Origin: Kuschelorhynchus macadamiae
Lineage: Eukaryota > Arthropoda > Insecta > Coleoptera > Curculionidae
DNA length: 64,000 nt
Direction of reading: 5' to 3'
NCBI GenBank assembly: GCA_030620095.1
Contig: JAUTXW010001345.1
Span: forward strand, 1,956,501 to 2,020,500
The notes beneath the pieces are model-generated. The model ran no database searches. It was not told the origin of the DNA and worked only from the letters and a program-made list of their open reading frames with translations. The position numbers and the translations under genes were made by a program. Every line of letters starts with the position of its first letter. The stretch's first letter is position 1. Positions 12,030 through 24,181 of this stretch are shown one piece after another.

Positions 12030-13805
12030 GTTTCTTTTCGTAGATCTTCTTCTCCAGTCTTTTAATTCATCCACTCCTGGACATAGGCCTTTCCTAATTC
12101 TTTCCACTGTTTTCTGTCTTATGTTTTCTGGTGCCAGTCTCTACCTGCTGTTTTCTTGATATCATCCATCCATCTCATTTGGGGTCTATCTTTACTAAAT
12201 TTAGCCTCTCTTGGTCGCCATTGTATGATTCGTAGTGGCCATCTTTCATACTGTTGTCTTGCGACGTGCCCAGTCCATTGCCATTTAAGTTCAGCAATCC
12301 TCCTAATGACGTCTGTAACCCCTGTTCTTCGTCGGATCTCTTCTTTTCTGATTCTCTCCCTCAGAAACACACCCAACATCGATCTTTCCATTGATATCTG
12401 CATTATTCTCAGTTTGTTGTAGTTTTTCTGCATTAGGCATGTTGTTTGCAGTCCGTATGTGGTAACTGGTAAGACATAGGCATCGAATACTTTTCTTTTT
12501 AAGTTGATTAGTATACTGCTCTCTCCCAGCACGAAAGAGAGTTTTCCAAATGCTGCCCAGGAAAGCTGTATTCGTTTGGTAATTTCCCTGTACTGGTTTT
12601 CCTTCCAAGAGTGATTGTATGGCCCAAATAATTGTATTCCCTGATGTTTTCAATGTCCTCATCCTCAATCGATAAATGTGTGTTTTCTGGGCTCATTATT
12701 TTTGTTTTGGAATAATTCATTCTCAGGCCAACCTGTTTTGACTCATCGCTTAGTTGTTGAAGCATTATTTCTAATTCGTTTATGTCACTTGATATTAGTA
12801 CGATGTCATCTGCAAATCGGAGGTGGTTAAGATATACTCCGTCAATTTTAATTCCTTTCTCTTCCCATGGTAGTTTCTTAAAGATGTCTTCGGGTACCAG
12901 AGTAAATAGTTTTGGCGATATCGTGTCCCCTTGACGAACGCCCCTCTCTACCTTGATTTTGTTCGTTCTTGTTTCCTCGTCTATTTTGATGTGAAGAGAA
13001 GCATTATGGTAGATATTTTCGACAAGTGTACTATATTTAGTGTCGATTCGTGCACGGTCCATGGCCATCAGTATGTAACCAATCTCAACTGTATCAAACG
13101 CCTTTTGGAACTCGATAAAGGCTAGATGTATTGGTACATTGTATTCTGTGGTTTTTTCTATAAGAGTTCTTATTGTGTGCAAATGGTCGATTGTGCTGAA
13201 GCTTTTTCAGAAACCAGCTTGTTTTACAGGCTGGTATGTGTCGAATTTTGATGTAAGTCGGTTAGTGATAATTTTTGTGAAAAGCTTGTACAAGTGTGAT
13301 AATATACTGATCGGTCTGTAGTTTTCGATATTTGCTGAATCTCCTTTCTTGAATAGTAAGATAATTTCCGCATCTAACCAGATTTCTGGGACTTTTCCTT
13401 CTAGTAGGCATTTATTCAAAAGCACACAGATACTTTTTTCTAGCACTGGTCCTCCAAATTTCAACATTTCAGCTGAGATTCTATCTTCACCAGGGCTCTT
13501 GCCGTTTTTCATGTGCTTTCTGAATTTCTCCTGGTGTGATGTCTCGTATTTCTTCTGATCCAGAATTCAATACTTTAGTTCTTACTCCCATATTCGGTGT
13601 TGTTGATGAGTAAAGCTTAGTATAGAATCTCTCTATTACATTGGCGATTTCTTCTTTGTTGGTTACGACTACTCCGTTTTCATTCTTTCTTTTGTTCAGT
13701 TGTATTCTTCCTGTTGATAATTTCGATTTAAGTACTCTTATGTTACTATTCTGTTCAATGGTGTTTTTAATGAGCTTTGTGTTGTGTGCTCTTAGGTCTT
13801 TTTTA
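12030..13805 (-). mobile_element. 5'-truncated RTE-like non-LTR retrotransposon
   Basis: The segment encodes a reverse transcriptase and C-terminal domain on the minus strand and has no endonuclease region, so it is 5'-truncated. Truncation near 13800 is next to a palindrome. The 3' end (left side) lies close to 12030, where an unrelated dispersed repeat starts. I did not find a convincing target duplication. Confidence 0.8.
12117..13800 (-). pseudogene. Reverse transcriptase of an RTE-type retrotransposon, broken
   Basis: Reading leftward, the earliest recognisable part is a linker (FYTKLYSSTTPN near 13590-13640). The fingers and palm follow: MKNGKSPGEDRISAEM, FKKGDSANIENYRPIS, then LAFIEFQKAFDTVE, GVRQGDTISPKLFT and the catalytic FADDIVLIS, with YLGHTITL after it. 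A C-terminal domain (VLPVTTYGLQTTC, ELKWQWTGHVARQ, RPQMRWMDDIKK) ends at 12117. At least three frameshifts separate the pieces (near 13500, 13200 and 12530). The domain order matches the insect endonuclease-reverse transcriptase proteins of the RTE clade. The endonuclease half is missing, so the copy is dead. Confidence 0.9.
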
Positions 13806-13863
13806 TACTATATTATCTACGAAATTTACATTTCAAATAATGTAAATTTAGTAGATAATATAG
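13806..13863. repeat. Short palindrome at the RTE 5' border
   Basis: ATATTATCTACGAAATTTACAT and its reverse complement (one mismatch) flank a ~7-base loop. It sits exactly where the reverse-transcriptase homology stops. Confidence 0.7.
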
Positions 13864-14108
13864 AATAAAAATTAGCCTTTCTCCAACCGACATTAAGAGG
13901 GGCTTGGCTGCCTAAGCAGTGAAAATGCTTTTCACTGCCTGTAAGCAGTACAAACTTTCGTTGCTATGCAACATTCGTTCAGGTAACAAGGTAAATTAAA
14001 ATGAAGTCAAAACTGACAGTGACAATACGTAAACACAAACACCCGTATTCACTAAAGAGATTTAAATTTAGACCAGGACATAAGCGAAACATAAATGGCG
14101 AACTAACA

Positions 14109-14254
14109 GCCGGTTGCACAAAACTTAGTTGATGTTTAGAATATTTAACCGAGTTTTCGGATTTGACAAGTGCTTATAAAAATCTAGGAAGTCGCTGTCA
14201 AATTTGACATTCCGTTAAACATTTTAAACTTTAATTGAGTTTTCTGCAACCGGC
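14109..14254. repeat. Inner inverted repeat with GCCGGTTGCA ends
   Basis: GCCGGTTGCACAAAAC at 14109 faces the reverse complement of its relative (GAGTTTTCTGCAACCGGC) ending at 14254. The arms are about 55 bp and imperfect. It looks like an old MITE lying inside the larger one. Confidence 0.7.
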
Positions 14255-14291
14255 CATTAGAGTTTTAAGTACCATGGCAACTAGACCTTGT

Positions 14292-14514
14292 CTTAAGGCC
14301 GTTTTACATGCTGCAATTGTTTCTTGCAAATTGCAATAGTCTTGAACAAAAGCATGCGCAGTGGCAAGACATTTGTATCTTTTGTCAAACTGCGCATGCC
14401 TTTGTTCAAGACTATTGCATATTGCAAAGAAGAATTGCAGCATGTAAAACGGCCTTTTGTTTAAGACTATTGCATATTGCAAAGAAAAATTGCAGCATGT
14501 AAAACGGCCTTAAG
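14292..14514. repeat. Palindrome with duplicated right arm
   Basis: The left arm (14292-14358, CTTAAGGCCGTTTTACATGC and on) faces a right arm ending at 14456. The right arm is then repeated directly as 14457-14514. The sequence between the arms includes an internal ACTGCGCATGC/GCATGCGCAGT pair. Confidence 0.8.
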
Positions 14515-15029
14515 TCCTAAACCTTTTTAGTGAATACGGGGGCAAATGATTATAAGGTAGAGGTTTAAATACAAAAATAACACAATTTTGTCTTCTCCGC
14601 AAACTTTTAATGTCATTCGGAGAAAAAATTATATGTTTCACACGGCCGAAAAGCAGATTTAATGCCTTGGCTAGTTTTCGAGCTTCGTCTATGCTTCTGC
14701 TATGAAACGCCAACCGCGGCATAAAAGCTCAAGCTTTTCTGACTAGGGAAACAAATATTGACATGTCTAAAATGCGTACTTTTAATGCCTAGGCAGTACA
14801 AACTTTCGTTGCATAGCAACGTAAGGTAACAATGTAAATCAAAATTGATAGTGACAATACGTACACAAAATGATTATTAGATAGAGGTTTAAATAAAATA
14901 ATACCCAAATTTTGTCTTCTCCGGTAAATTTTAATGTTATTCGGAGAAAATATTATCTGTTTTACACGGCCGAAAAGCAGATTTAATGCCTTAGCTAGTT
15001 TCCTAGCCTCATCTAGTGAAACAAAAAAC

Positions 15030-16730
15030 TATTTTAATACTTGGTAAAATCGCAAGAGTTTGAGTACCTCTTACCTGAAGAGTCAAGTGCAAATACACTT
15101 TGACTTTGGATTATTTTACCTTCCAAGTTGGTAAGCAAAAAAAGCCGACTAGCACACCGAGCTGAAAATGTGTTAAAATAATTTTTTAGTTTAGTGCATT
15201 ATGCTATATTTAATTAAATAAAACAAACACAAAATGTTATAATCTTAGCAAAGACTACGATACTGGAATGATGTATTTAATCACTTTCTTCGCAACATGT
15301 GGCGGCTTAATTTTATCTTAATCCCTATACGGGTCTCTAAAATATATTTTACGTCATACTAATTCATTATTGGGTTTTTATTGCTTAGTTACTAACTGCA
15401 TAATAGTGTACTTTATGTACCAGCCCCCCTCCCCTTCCGCGTTCGTCATTAATGGTAAAAACGCGTCTATTATCGGCGCATATTGATGCAACTCATGAAT
15501 ACATTTAAAACTCTCTAGATAGAAATTTAGAATTTTTTTGCTGGTATCATTTTGATCCTAGTTTCAGATATTTGCTTAAACTACGATAATTGAATATTTG
15601 GCCCAGAAACTCGAAGAAAATGTTTCAAGCAGCACAGTTTCATTAAAATGTTCTGCACAGTTTTCTGCCAGCTAGTTTAGTAATTTGTCACATTCTTCGT
15701 CGTATGCGCGTCTCAATTACTTCGGGGGTAAGTTGATAATGATGGGGTCTACTATGATGAAACGAAAATTTTCCTAAAATCAAAATGAATTTTCAGATTT
15801 TTTTTTAAATATTTATATTGTGGATGCAATAACGAACTGGTATGACATAAAAGTTTGTATGCATCGCGAGTATTAATAGCAACGCATCTCCTCGGGTGAC
15901 TTTGATCTGGGATAGTAAATAACTTCATAAATGAATACCATCAAGGAAACTGTTTTGCCACTAACACCAGCACAAAAACAAGTGCTTTTTAACTCATTCG
16001 CATTTACAGTGCTAGATTTATGATTAACTATTTTGGGTAGATGATATAAATAACAGAACAAAAGACGGTCATTTTATCGAATATTTGTATTGAAGGCGTC
16101 GCGGCGTCGTTCTTTTTTAGATAATATAATAATAGGCCGCGATTTTACCGAAGGCATAGTTTTTTCGGATGAAATGAAAAGAAAAATTAATTTTCATTAC
16201 TTGAATAAATCCCAGAGCTTTCGCTCGAGTGATTTTCGCAAAAAATGCCTTTAAAAATAATAAACACTCATTTTTACGAATAATTTTTGCCAGAATAAAA
16301 CGTGGGCTTAGTAAAAATTTGCCGAAAAAAATCAAAATCTCGAGTTTGAATTGACTAGAATATTTCATGAGTAAAAGAAATCAAATAAGTAGGCAGTTAG
16401 ACATAAATTGAAAGGCGTATTTGCGAAACGGCTCATTTTTTCCCTTAGTTTACAATATCATAAACATAAAAAAGCCGACTAATACATATAGCTGTACATG
16501 TGTCACTCAATAATACTTAATTGTATTTATTCTAGCATATTTTGCTACATTTAATTAAATAAAATAAACTCGAAATGTTTTAATCTCAATAAAGTCTACG
16601 CTACGAGAATGGTTAATTTTAATCATATTCGAATATCACCTTCAATGGATCTTGTCGCGGCCTCATTGTATCTTAACATCTATACGAAACTCTAAAATAT
16701 GTTTTAGTCATAAGCTTATTGGTTTTAATA
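15030..16730. repeat. Gene-free region with a direct repeat pair
   Basis: 15135-15360 and 16462-16712 are diverged direct copies (shared AAAAAGCCGACTA, TTTAATTAAATAAA, ACTCTAAAATAT). 15928-16025 matches the sequence left of the RTE insertion. A weaker relative lies near 31280-31500. No coding signal is seen on either strand. Confidence 0.55.
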
Positions 16731-16929
16731 TAGCTTTCTTTTGTTTTATTTAAATATATCATATTATTAAACACGTAATTAGAAATACTATTAGGCTGAC
16801 TGCCAACCGCGTTTAGTTATTTTCATTAAATAATATATTTATATATACACTGAATTATTAAAACTACATAAATCCATAAATTCTCATAATAAATGTACCT
16901 AATTATGAACCTAATACAAAACATATCAA

Positions 16930-17115
16930 TTTCCTGCGGGACAGACAATCAGTAATCAAACAACTAAATATCAGATTATAAAATATAATATGAAATACAG
17001 CACTAGTAATTGCTATTCAACAAACTCCTATTTTCATTTAAACATACCATTTTAGTGAATTTTCATATTACATATTGAAATCTAATATTTTATTTTATAC
17101 AATATATTAGCAGGA
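16930..17115. repeat. Dispersed repeat shared with 33380-33570
   Basis: ATATCAGATTATAAAATATA and the following ~150 bp recur in diverged form near 33418-33570. With the neighbouring repeats it suggests that 16.4-18.6 kb and 31.3-33.6 kb are copies of one long non-coding repeat family. Confidence 0.45.
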
Positions 17116-17189
17116 CACTAACTTTTGAAAATTATTTCTGTTTTTGTAGTAGTAGTACTGCCATGAAATAACTTAAACATCTTGCAGCA

Positions 17190-18345
17190 GTAATTATAGT
17201 CAATGTTACGCGGAAAATAGCACCCTGTGTTTTGATATACAGTTTTCCAAGCTTCTGACCGTGTAAAACATTCTTTATTTCAATAATTGTTGTTTGTGAC
17301 CGGGTCCCATTATTTATTCACGTTACTACCAATATATGTAAAGTTTCCAGATCTGTTCAACGCTGTATTTACAATAGTAATACCATTATTTTAGAAATTG
17401 ATATATTTGTTTTATGGTATGCTGATCTAGTCTGACATTATACTTCAGTCTTTAACTTTGATTCCAGTAGTTCTCAATATGTCAACCATTTTGCCCCAAC
17501 GTGCTTTGTGAAAAATGGGTTTGAAGTCAAGTTAACATAAATATATGCGAAGATGTTTGTCAGGGCAAAAAACTTTGGTATTTTCGCATGCACATCAACT
17601 TTTAGGTGGAAATTATATGCAATATGCAATTTCAGAGGTATTCAAAAACCTTCAATATTACAAAAAATAATAAGAACTATGTTTCCTTTTTCTTTCAGAG
17701 AATCTTGTTGATAAACCTTTAGATATAAACCTAAACTTTAAACCTAACCTAACTTAATCTAATGCAAATGCGGACAAAATTGCACACAGGCGTTCTTCCA
17801 AAACTTAATGCATCAGTATCATCAGACTGTCACAAGATTAATGTATGGTCCCACAGGTCAATACTTTCTTAGATTTGTCCTGCTTCCTTCTAGCAGTAAT
17901 TATACTCAAATTTACGAGTCAAATAGCACCCTCCATTTTGGTATATAGTTATTAGAAGCTTCTGTTTAAGACCGTGTAAAATATTCTTTATTTGAATAAT
18001 GGTTACTTGTGTCCGTTCATGTTGCTACCAATGTATGTAAGTTTTCAGGTCTGTTCAACGCTGTATTTTCAACAGTAATACTGTTATTTTGGATGTTGTC
18101 ATATTTGTTTTATGGTATGCTAATCTCGTCTAACATTATAGTTATCTCGTTAATAAACTTTTAAATCTAGACCTGAACCTTAAATCTATCCTAATCTAAA
18201 GCAAATCAGGATAAAACTACACACAGATATACTTCCAAAACTTAATGCAACAGTATCGCCCAACTGTCAATTCATTCATGTTGCTACCAAAGTATGTAAA
18301 GTTTTCAGATCTCTTCAATGTGTATTTCCAACAGTAATACTATTA
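17190..18345. repeat. Tandem non-coding repeat, two full units and a third partial
   Basis: 17190-17450 matches 17885-18150 (AGCAGTAATTATA, CCGTGTAAAA, TCTGTTCAACGCTGTATTT, GTTTTATGGTATGCT). A third partial copy covers 18265-18345. The TAAACCTAAAC- and TTCCAAAACTTAATGCA-containing spacer is also duplicated (17700-17830 and 18150-18260). No coding frame. Confidence 0.7.
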
Positions 18346-18349
18346 TTCC

Positions 18350-21300
18350 TTGTATTTTTTAACTCTTTTAAAATATTAATTTTATTAAAGTTTTCAGTCC
18401 TAGAAAAACGAATAATTTGTATTCCCAACTAGGCCCAGATTCCGATTTTCAGTTGTAATAATTTTTACTTTTTAGAACACCAGATACCGATAAATATATA
18501 CGAAAGTGTCAAATTGTATTTTTAAGGGACATGTATATGTATTCCAAACTTCAAGTTAATAGATTATGTGGTAGTGGTAGGAAAATCCATTTACAAGATT
18601 TAAACCAGACAAACAAACAAACACATAGTGAGGCTAATAAAAGAGTGATCAATATATACTTTCTCCAATGCACATGCAATATTTATAAGAACTGTAATTA
18701 ATAAATAATTAGACTGTGGTGACTTCAATCATTTCAGAACACGGACGATAGATACACTTTAAATACCTAGTGTAAGACTGGCGTAGATTCACGAACTTCC
18801 TTAGATTATTTCAGTTATGTCCCTGTCTACGAATATTTTCAAGACCAAACTTAAATACATATTTTTTTATTCTACTAAATGAACCTGTACCTGAATCTTA
18901 CACTTATTTTTTTCACTTAACACATATCTCATTATGCTACGTTTTATAATGGACAATTTGGAAATAAATATTTTGAATTTCCCCAGCTTCGTTTTGCTAC
19001 GATACTAATAGTTTAAAGAGTTTATCAGATGTTTATAAACTTTTCTTAAAGTTTGTTATTTCTGTATTAGTTTATGATATGAGTAAAAAATATATTAAGT
19101 TATTGCAAATTACTTTTATATTCCTGGATATAGAGAAACACTTTTTGGCTATTTTGCATTGTAAGATTAAATATATTTTAGGTAAATACTTTTATATAAG
19201 ATCGGACCGTAGAGTACACTTTATGACCCGCGTTTGTGGGCTTAATGTGTCAGTTTACAGCCCGCCGTACCATAAAATAACGCTATGGTTGTTTTTGCTT
19301 TTTTAGATGTTTAATTTGTCTGCATATACATATACATATACATATACAGATATTTTACACTAATTACAATTTTTCAGTGTAACTTAAAGAATAATACAAT
19401 GGTTAGACACAGTATTTTTAAAAACATTTCTTTCAGATATACTATCAATTATGTTTATATTTTCGTTGATGCGAGCTCTATCTACTCCTCAACGTATTCT
19501 TCGGTCACAGAAGAACATTTCCATCCGGTTTGTCGTTTTAACTGACTTATATCGGCTCAGCAAGAAATATCGCAGATGTACGGCGGAAATAGTGTCCAGT
19601 AAAAAGTGATGGTTCCAAAAATTCAGATATTTTTCTAGGCAAGATACTCAAGATATTTTCTAATTGGCTATCTTGAATACTTACTATCCTTGTATGTCAA
19701 GAAAAACCGTTTATGTTATATGTGCTTTGGACGTAGAGCAGCGTATTTACGATAAAATGCAAGAATATTTTGCTTGTTATCTATCACAGCGACTCTTGAC
19801 GTTTTGTCTTCTTTTCTCTCAATGTTATAACAAGTACTGTACCGGTGTCTTTAATATTATCAACCATAGTATTAGTTAATCCTTCTTTTCGACATGCTTC
19901 ATATATCTCCAGAATGACAGTTATCTTTCTCTTTAAAAAGGTTTTGGACTTTTTGAGCTTATCATTCAATCAATCTTCCGTTGCAAGAATACGATCAATT
20001 TACCGAATTTACTAATAATGATGTTTCTCTCACCCGGTATCGTCGATTTCAGCATGGAAAAAAGGGTTCCAAGGGCGAATCTTTGTAGTTCTTGATTTTT
20101 CCAAAAAACAATCAAAGCATTTTCAGATATAATTTTTCTCATTTTATTGACTACACAACCTTGAAGTTTTCCTATTCATTCTGGCAACGATGTTTGGACT
20201 TTTCTGGCAACAATGGCAATTACTCTTTTTGCTACTTCTGCTATACTGAAAACACGTTTTCTTCAACGGCTATTCTTAATTTTGTGCGCAAAATTACTTA
20301 AAAGCGATTTTCACTCACATAATCTTATGGTTACTTGTTTACTAACTTATTTACTTCATCCCCATAGATAACACATTGGTCAGTTTGCTTAGAATATGGC
20401 TATGGTGCCTTACAATTGCTGCTATAAAAATGTACCACGACGACACTTGTCATTTCTTGTAACTGCCACGTAAAGAAAATACATGGTTATTTATTGAAAT
20501 AACCTTATACAAATTTGAACATTTCTAATGGGGTTGGAAAAATCGGTCGTATATAAAATCTTGTATATACCATGGGCGTGAAAAATAATTAAAGCCCTCT
20601 GCATGCTTAAATATTCATGCCGCGGGTCAGAATTGCCTTCATTATGCTCTTGGTACATAAATAACATGTTTACTTGAACTTGAACGAAAATCTGCCAATG
20701 GCGGCTTTAAATGTATTACACCAGAAAATATTTTTTGAGTAAAAACTAATTAAGCGGAATTACTTATCTAAAAATATTTTGATTTTTTTAAAGTGTTTTT
20801 CTAGAGGTATCTAAAATTACCGTGGGAAGATTCATCGATATGAATGTATATACCTTAAATATTTTACAGTGAATAAAACTCTCATAATTTTATATACACC
20901 GCGAAATAGCTAAAAAGTTAATCTATGAACTGTTTATTGCAGTAAACACTTACGTTGTTTAGAAGAAAAAAGATGCGGGTCTCTTCATCAGATGTAATAT
21001 TTCCCTTTTTGCGAAAATACTTTTTTATAAGCAGCCGTTCATAAAATAATTACTTTTCTTTCCAATAATTAGCTACGCCTTGAGTCACACATATAATTAT
21101 ACCGTGGATTCTACATATACGAGATTGCACAAGTTCACGAAGAGAAGAAGAAACATTCAGGACAAAGTTTTACTTCTGCAATAAGGCTGAGAAATAGTGA
21201 TAAATTCCGACATTTAAAACAGAATTAAAAGTAGTGTAAATAACCGACCTTTGCAATAAAGTTTCCATATCGCTAAAATAAAACTGTAGGGCGGCGTAGC

Positions 21301-21928
21301 TATAGTTTAATGTTTGCTCAAAATACCTTACTGCTGCATTTAAGAATTTTACAGCGAAAAGATCGATTCGACCATAAAGTTAAAGCAGTATAGTATAACT
21401 CGATAGTGTATTTATACGCTTTTAAATAGGAAATATACAATAACTCCAGAAATCTTCCATTTTTATTCGTAGTTAAATTTATCTTTACTAGAAATCCGCC
21501 TTGTGCTGTTTCGAGAATAACACGAACAAAAGAAGTAGCCTTGCCGCATTTTGATATTACTTGAGGTGAGTAGAACATAATATAATAAAATGTATTTATT
21601 TGTATTGCCTGAAACAATACCATAGAGTAAAATATATATTTATTTTTAAAAAACCGTAACAAAAATAACTTATCCTAACGGTCACACCTTCTTTTTTTTA
21701 AAAGGTTTTAAATAACCAAATACCTTAAAAGAAATAGATACTTCTAGCATCCGATTGCCATTATAGGTTAATTTCCTAAAAATATTTCCTAAACCACTGC
21801 ATAGAATGATTTCACCGAGGGTGGAGGGTTTGATAACTCCTGCACAGCATGGTTTTATGTAAGGTAAATTCACGACAACCAACCTCATTTGTTTTACGTA
21901 ATATCTTGGCGAGGGAATTGATAACAGC
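18350..21928. other. AT-rich region with no recognisable gene
   Basis: Scattered short open frames (for example 19079-19306, 19664-19879, 21318-21662) show no family motif and look like chance frames in AT-rich DNA. A short (TACATA)n run lies at 19323-19347. I see no transposon ends that I can pair. Confidence 0.5.
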
Positions 21929-22683
21929 TTACAAACGGATGCAGTTTAGCCTGACTTTTCAAAAGCCTTCGATCGCACGAATTATCGGGTTATGGCTTTT
22001 CCGATAAACTACTCCTATTCATTCAGGCATTTTTGACAATTTTGCCAGTCTGCCTCCTCGGAGGTGCCCCAGGGGTCGATTTTGGGACCATTACTTTTCA
22101 CATTGTTTAACAATGATATTGCGGATGATTTTTCATCAAACTTCAACATAATATAAATCGTTTATGTAATTGGCGTTCCAGAAATCGACTTGATCTTAAC
22201 GCTTCAAAATGCCGCATCATTAAATTTAATTACGATATTAATCATGTCATTCTTGCAAGACCGGTAGAATTTAAGGACTTGTGTGTTATTTACGATAGAG
22301 AACTCTATTTCACAAATCATATCATGACCATAGTGTCTGACTATTATTTTATACGCTCATTAGAACTGAGCTAGAATACCATTCAATAGCATGGTCTCCA
22401 TTTTTGCGAAGATGTCTTATTGCTTCCCTAGAGATCAGACTTAACTACCTGTCTTAGGTTTTCCTTTCTAAAAAATTAAATTTTAGAATTCTTTCCTCTC
22501 GAATCAGGGACTCTTTTTATCTATCCCCTACTCGTAGGAGTATCTATAAGTGAGTATAAGAAGCACGCAAAAACTTATGACATCGTTGACTGTACCATGC
22601 CAGCCCTCAAAAGAGACTTTCTACAACACCGCACATAGGGCTATTTAAATAATAAAAGAGCACAAAAACAAAAAAAAAAAAAA
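21929..22683 (+). pseudogene. Jockey/CR1-like non-LTR reverse transcriptase relic with poly(A) tail
   Basis: No long frame survives, but the plus-strand translation in shifting frames gives LQTDAV, DFSKAFDRTNYRVM (21929-21999), VPQGSILGPLLFTLFNNDIA (22064-22123), WRSRNRLDLNASKCRIIKF and FKDLCVIYDRELYF. These are consecutive blocks of a jockey-type reverse transcriptase palm and thumb, with the catalytic FADD block lost or deleted between 22130 and 22160. The sequence ends in a run of about 14 A residues at 22670-22683. It is a 5'-truncated, decayed retrocopy that moved by target-primed reverse transcription. Confidence 0.85.
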
Positions 22684-24180
22684 TCAATTACTTCTTATTA
22701 TATAATTTAGTAATATCTATAAAGATTTCGTAATCAAATGCAATTTAATCTAGCAAGCCATAACACAAAACAAAAAAGCTATGAGTCCGCGAACAGAAAT
22801 CCTTTTATCAAAACTGCTGTCAACATGTCACATTGATAATATTTCGTCAGACACTGGTACACTATAAAGAGTTGTTATATATAATTTTTTAAACATTTAA
22901 TAAAGGAGATACTACAGTAGGTAAGACGATTTTATATAGGTAATATGGAATATGTTTAATATACTTCTTTTTATGCTGGAGGGCATCTATCTATTAGTAA
23001 TTAAAATTTAAAATTCTTTTACTGATTTCAAATTTTATTTAGGTATTCAGTTATGTTCCGGAAATTTTCGGAACTTTGTTTATACGCTATAAAGCAGCTT
23101 AGGGTTTCTTTTTTATAGTTATGAATTTGGCAGATAGGCATATTTTAAAGAGTTATGTTTAATTAATTTTAAAATACAAGGTCAGTTTCCGTCTGGACTA
23201 TTTTAGTTTTCATGATACGGGGTGTAAATTAGAGAAAAAATATATCCAAAAATACAAAATAGTTTCCAAAAAATCATATAATATGTAATTTTAACAGTTA
23301 CTGAGCCCAAAAACTTTATATGTATTATTAAAAATAATATGCACGGGTCATTTTTTTTGAAAAACTCTTTTTTCTGATATTGAACTTCAACACCACCTGA
23401 CTGAAAAATGTTATCTCAGTAAATACAGTTCAATGTCGAGAATCATTATAAGAGAAAAAACAATATCATGTCTAACGATAATTATAACTTTCAAAAAGTT
23501 TGAAAATTGAGAATTCATATTTGGTATAGGTCGTACTAAAACGGTTCGAGTTTTTTTCTCGCGATTGGGGAAAAGCGGATGAACGTGAGGGGGGGGGGGT
23601 AAATATATTAACCTATTTTTTCCTCTTTTTCAAACGGAAATTGTTTTTAATTTGTAGCAGAATTAGGAGAATATGGGGAAGAGGCTAATATTAAAAAAAT
23701 CATGTCTTACATCGTTTTCGGGGATTTTAGGGTTAAGCATTCGATTTTAGCAATCATTTATATATTTTGACAACCGTACAAAAAGTGGTAGTTATTGAAT
23801 AAGGGTTACGAGTTAGTTTATTATTATTAAGCAAAATTTCATTAAAACGTAATGTGGGAGTACTAATCACTTTGCAGTGGTTTTTACTGTTTTTATAAAG
23901 CGAGATAGGTATGCTAAAGGAAAACTAGATTTTTAAGTTCATTTAATTTCAATTTTTTTGTAATAAATATTTTCCACTTTCTGTAACTTTTATAGTTGTA
24001 ATACCTATACTAAATCTTTTCTAAACATTAATATAATACAGTATTAAAAAAAACAATTTACCACAATAATCTTAATTCAAATTATTTTGTAGCAGCTTCT
24101 TATAATTTACCCATCTTTACATTCACATATTTAATAATGAACCCTTTCGTGTAAGTACTTCTTTTTCAGGAATTCATTAT
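22684..24180. other. Gene-free region before the Transib relic
   Basis: AT-rich sequence with no open frame of interest. An 11-base G run lies at 23589-23599, which is striking in this composition. The left end of the Transib element may lie here, but I could not identify a matching CACWATG-type inverted terminus. Confidence 0.4.
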
Positions 24181-24181
24181 A

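Larger units (their letters stand above)
14040..14542. mobile_element. Nested palindromic MITE with CAAA target duplication
   Basis: The termini are inverted: CACCCGTATTCACTAAA on the left and its near-exact reverse complement at 14525-14542. CAAA lies on each side (14036-14039 and 14543-14546). The second copy of the host segment (near 14861-14872) shows the unoccupied site with a single CAAA. Inside are two further inverted structures (14109-14254 and 14292-14514), so the element is a composite of palindromes. No transposase is encoded. The superfamily is not clear from a 4-bp duplication. Confidence 0.8.
13930..15016. repeat. Direct duplication of a ~230-bp segment
   Basis: 13940-14035 plus 14543-14700 match 14789-15016: both contain GCAGTACAAACTTTCGTTGC, GTGACAATACGTA and CACGGCCGAAAAGCAGATTT. 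The first copy is split by the MITE at 14040-14542 and the second is uninterrupted, which gives an internal empty-site control. Confidence 0.85.

Noticed and set aside
14231..14502. Two overlapping frames of 83 and 64 codons rich in repeated motifs
   Set aside because: They arise from the palindrome inside the MITE, read on both strands.
21318..21662. 114-codon minus-strand frame as a gene
   Set aside because: No motif, no conserved composition and no neighbouring exon; length is within chance in AT-rich DNA.
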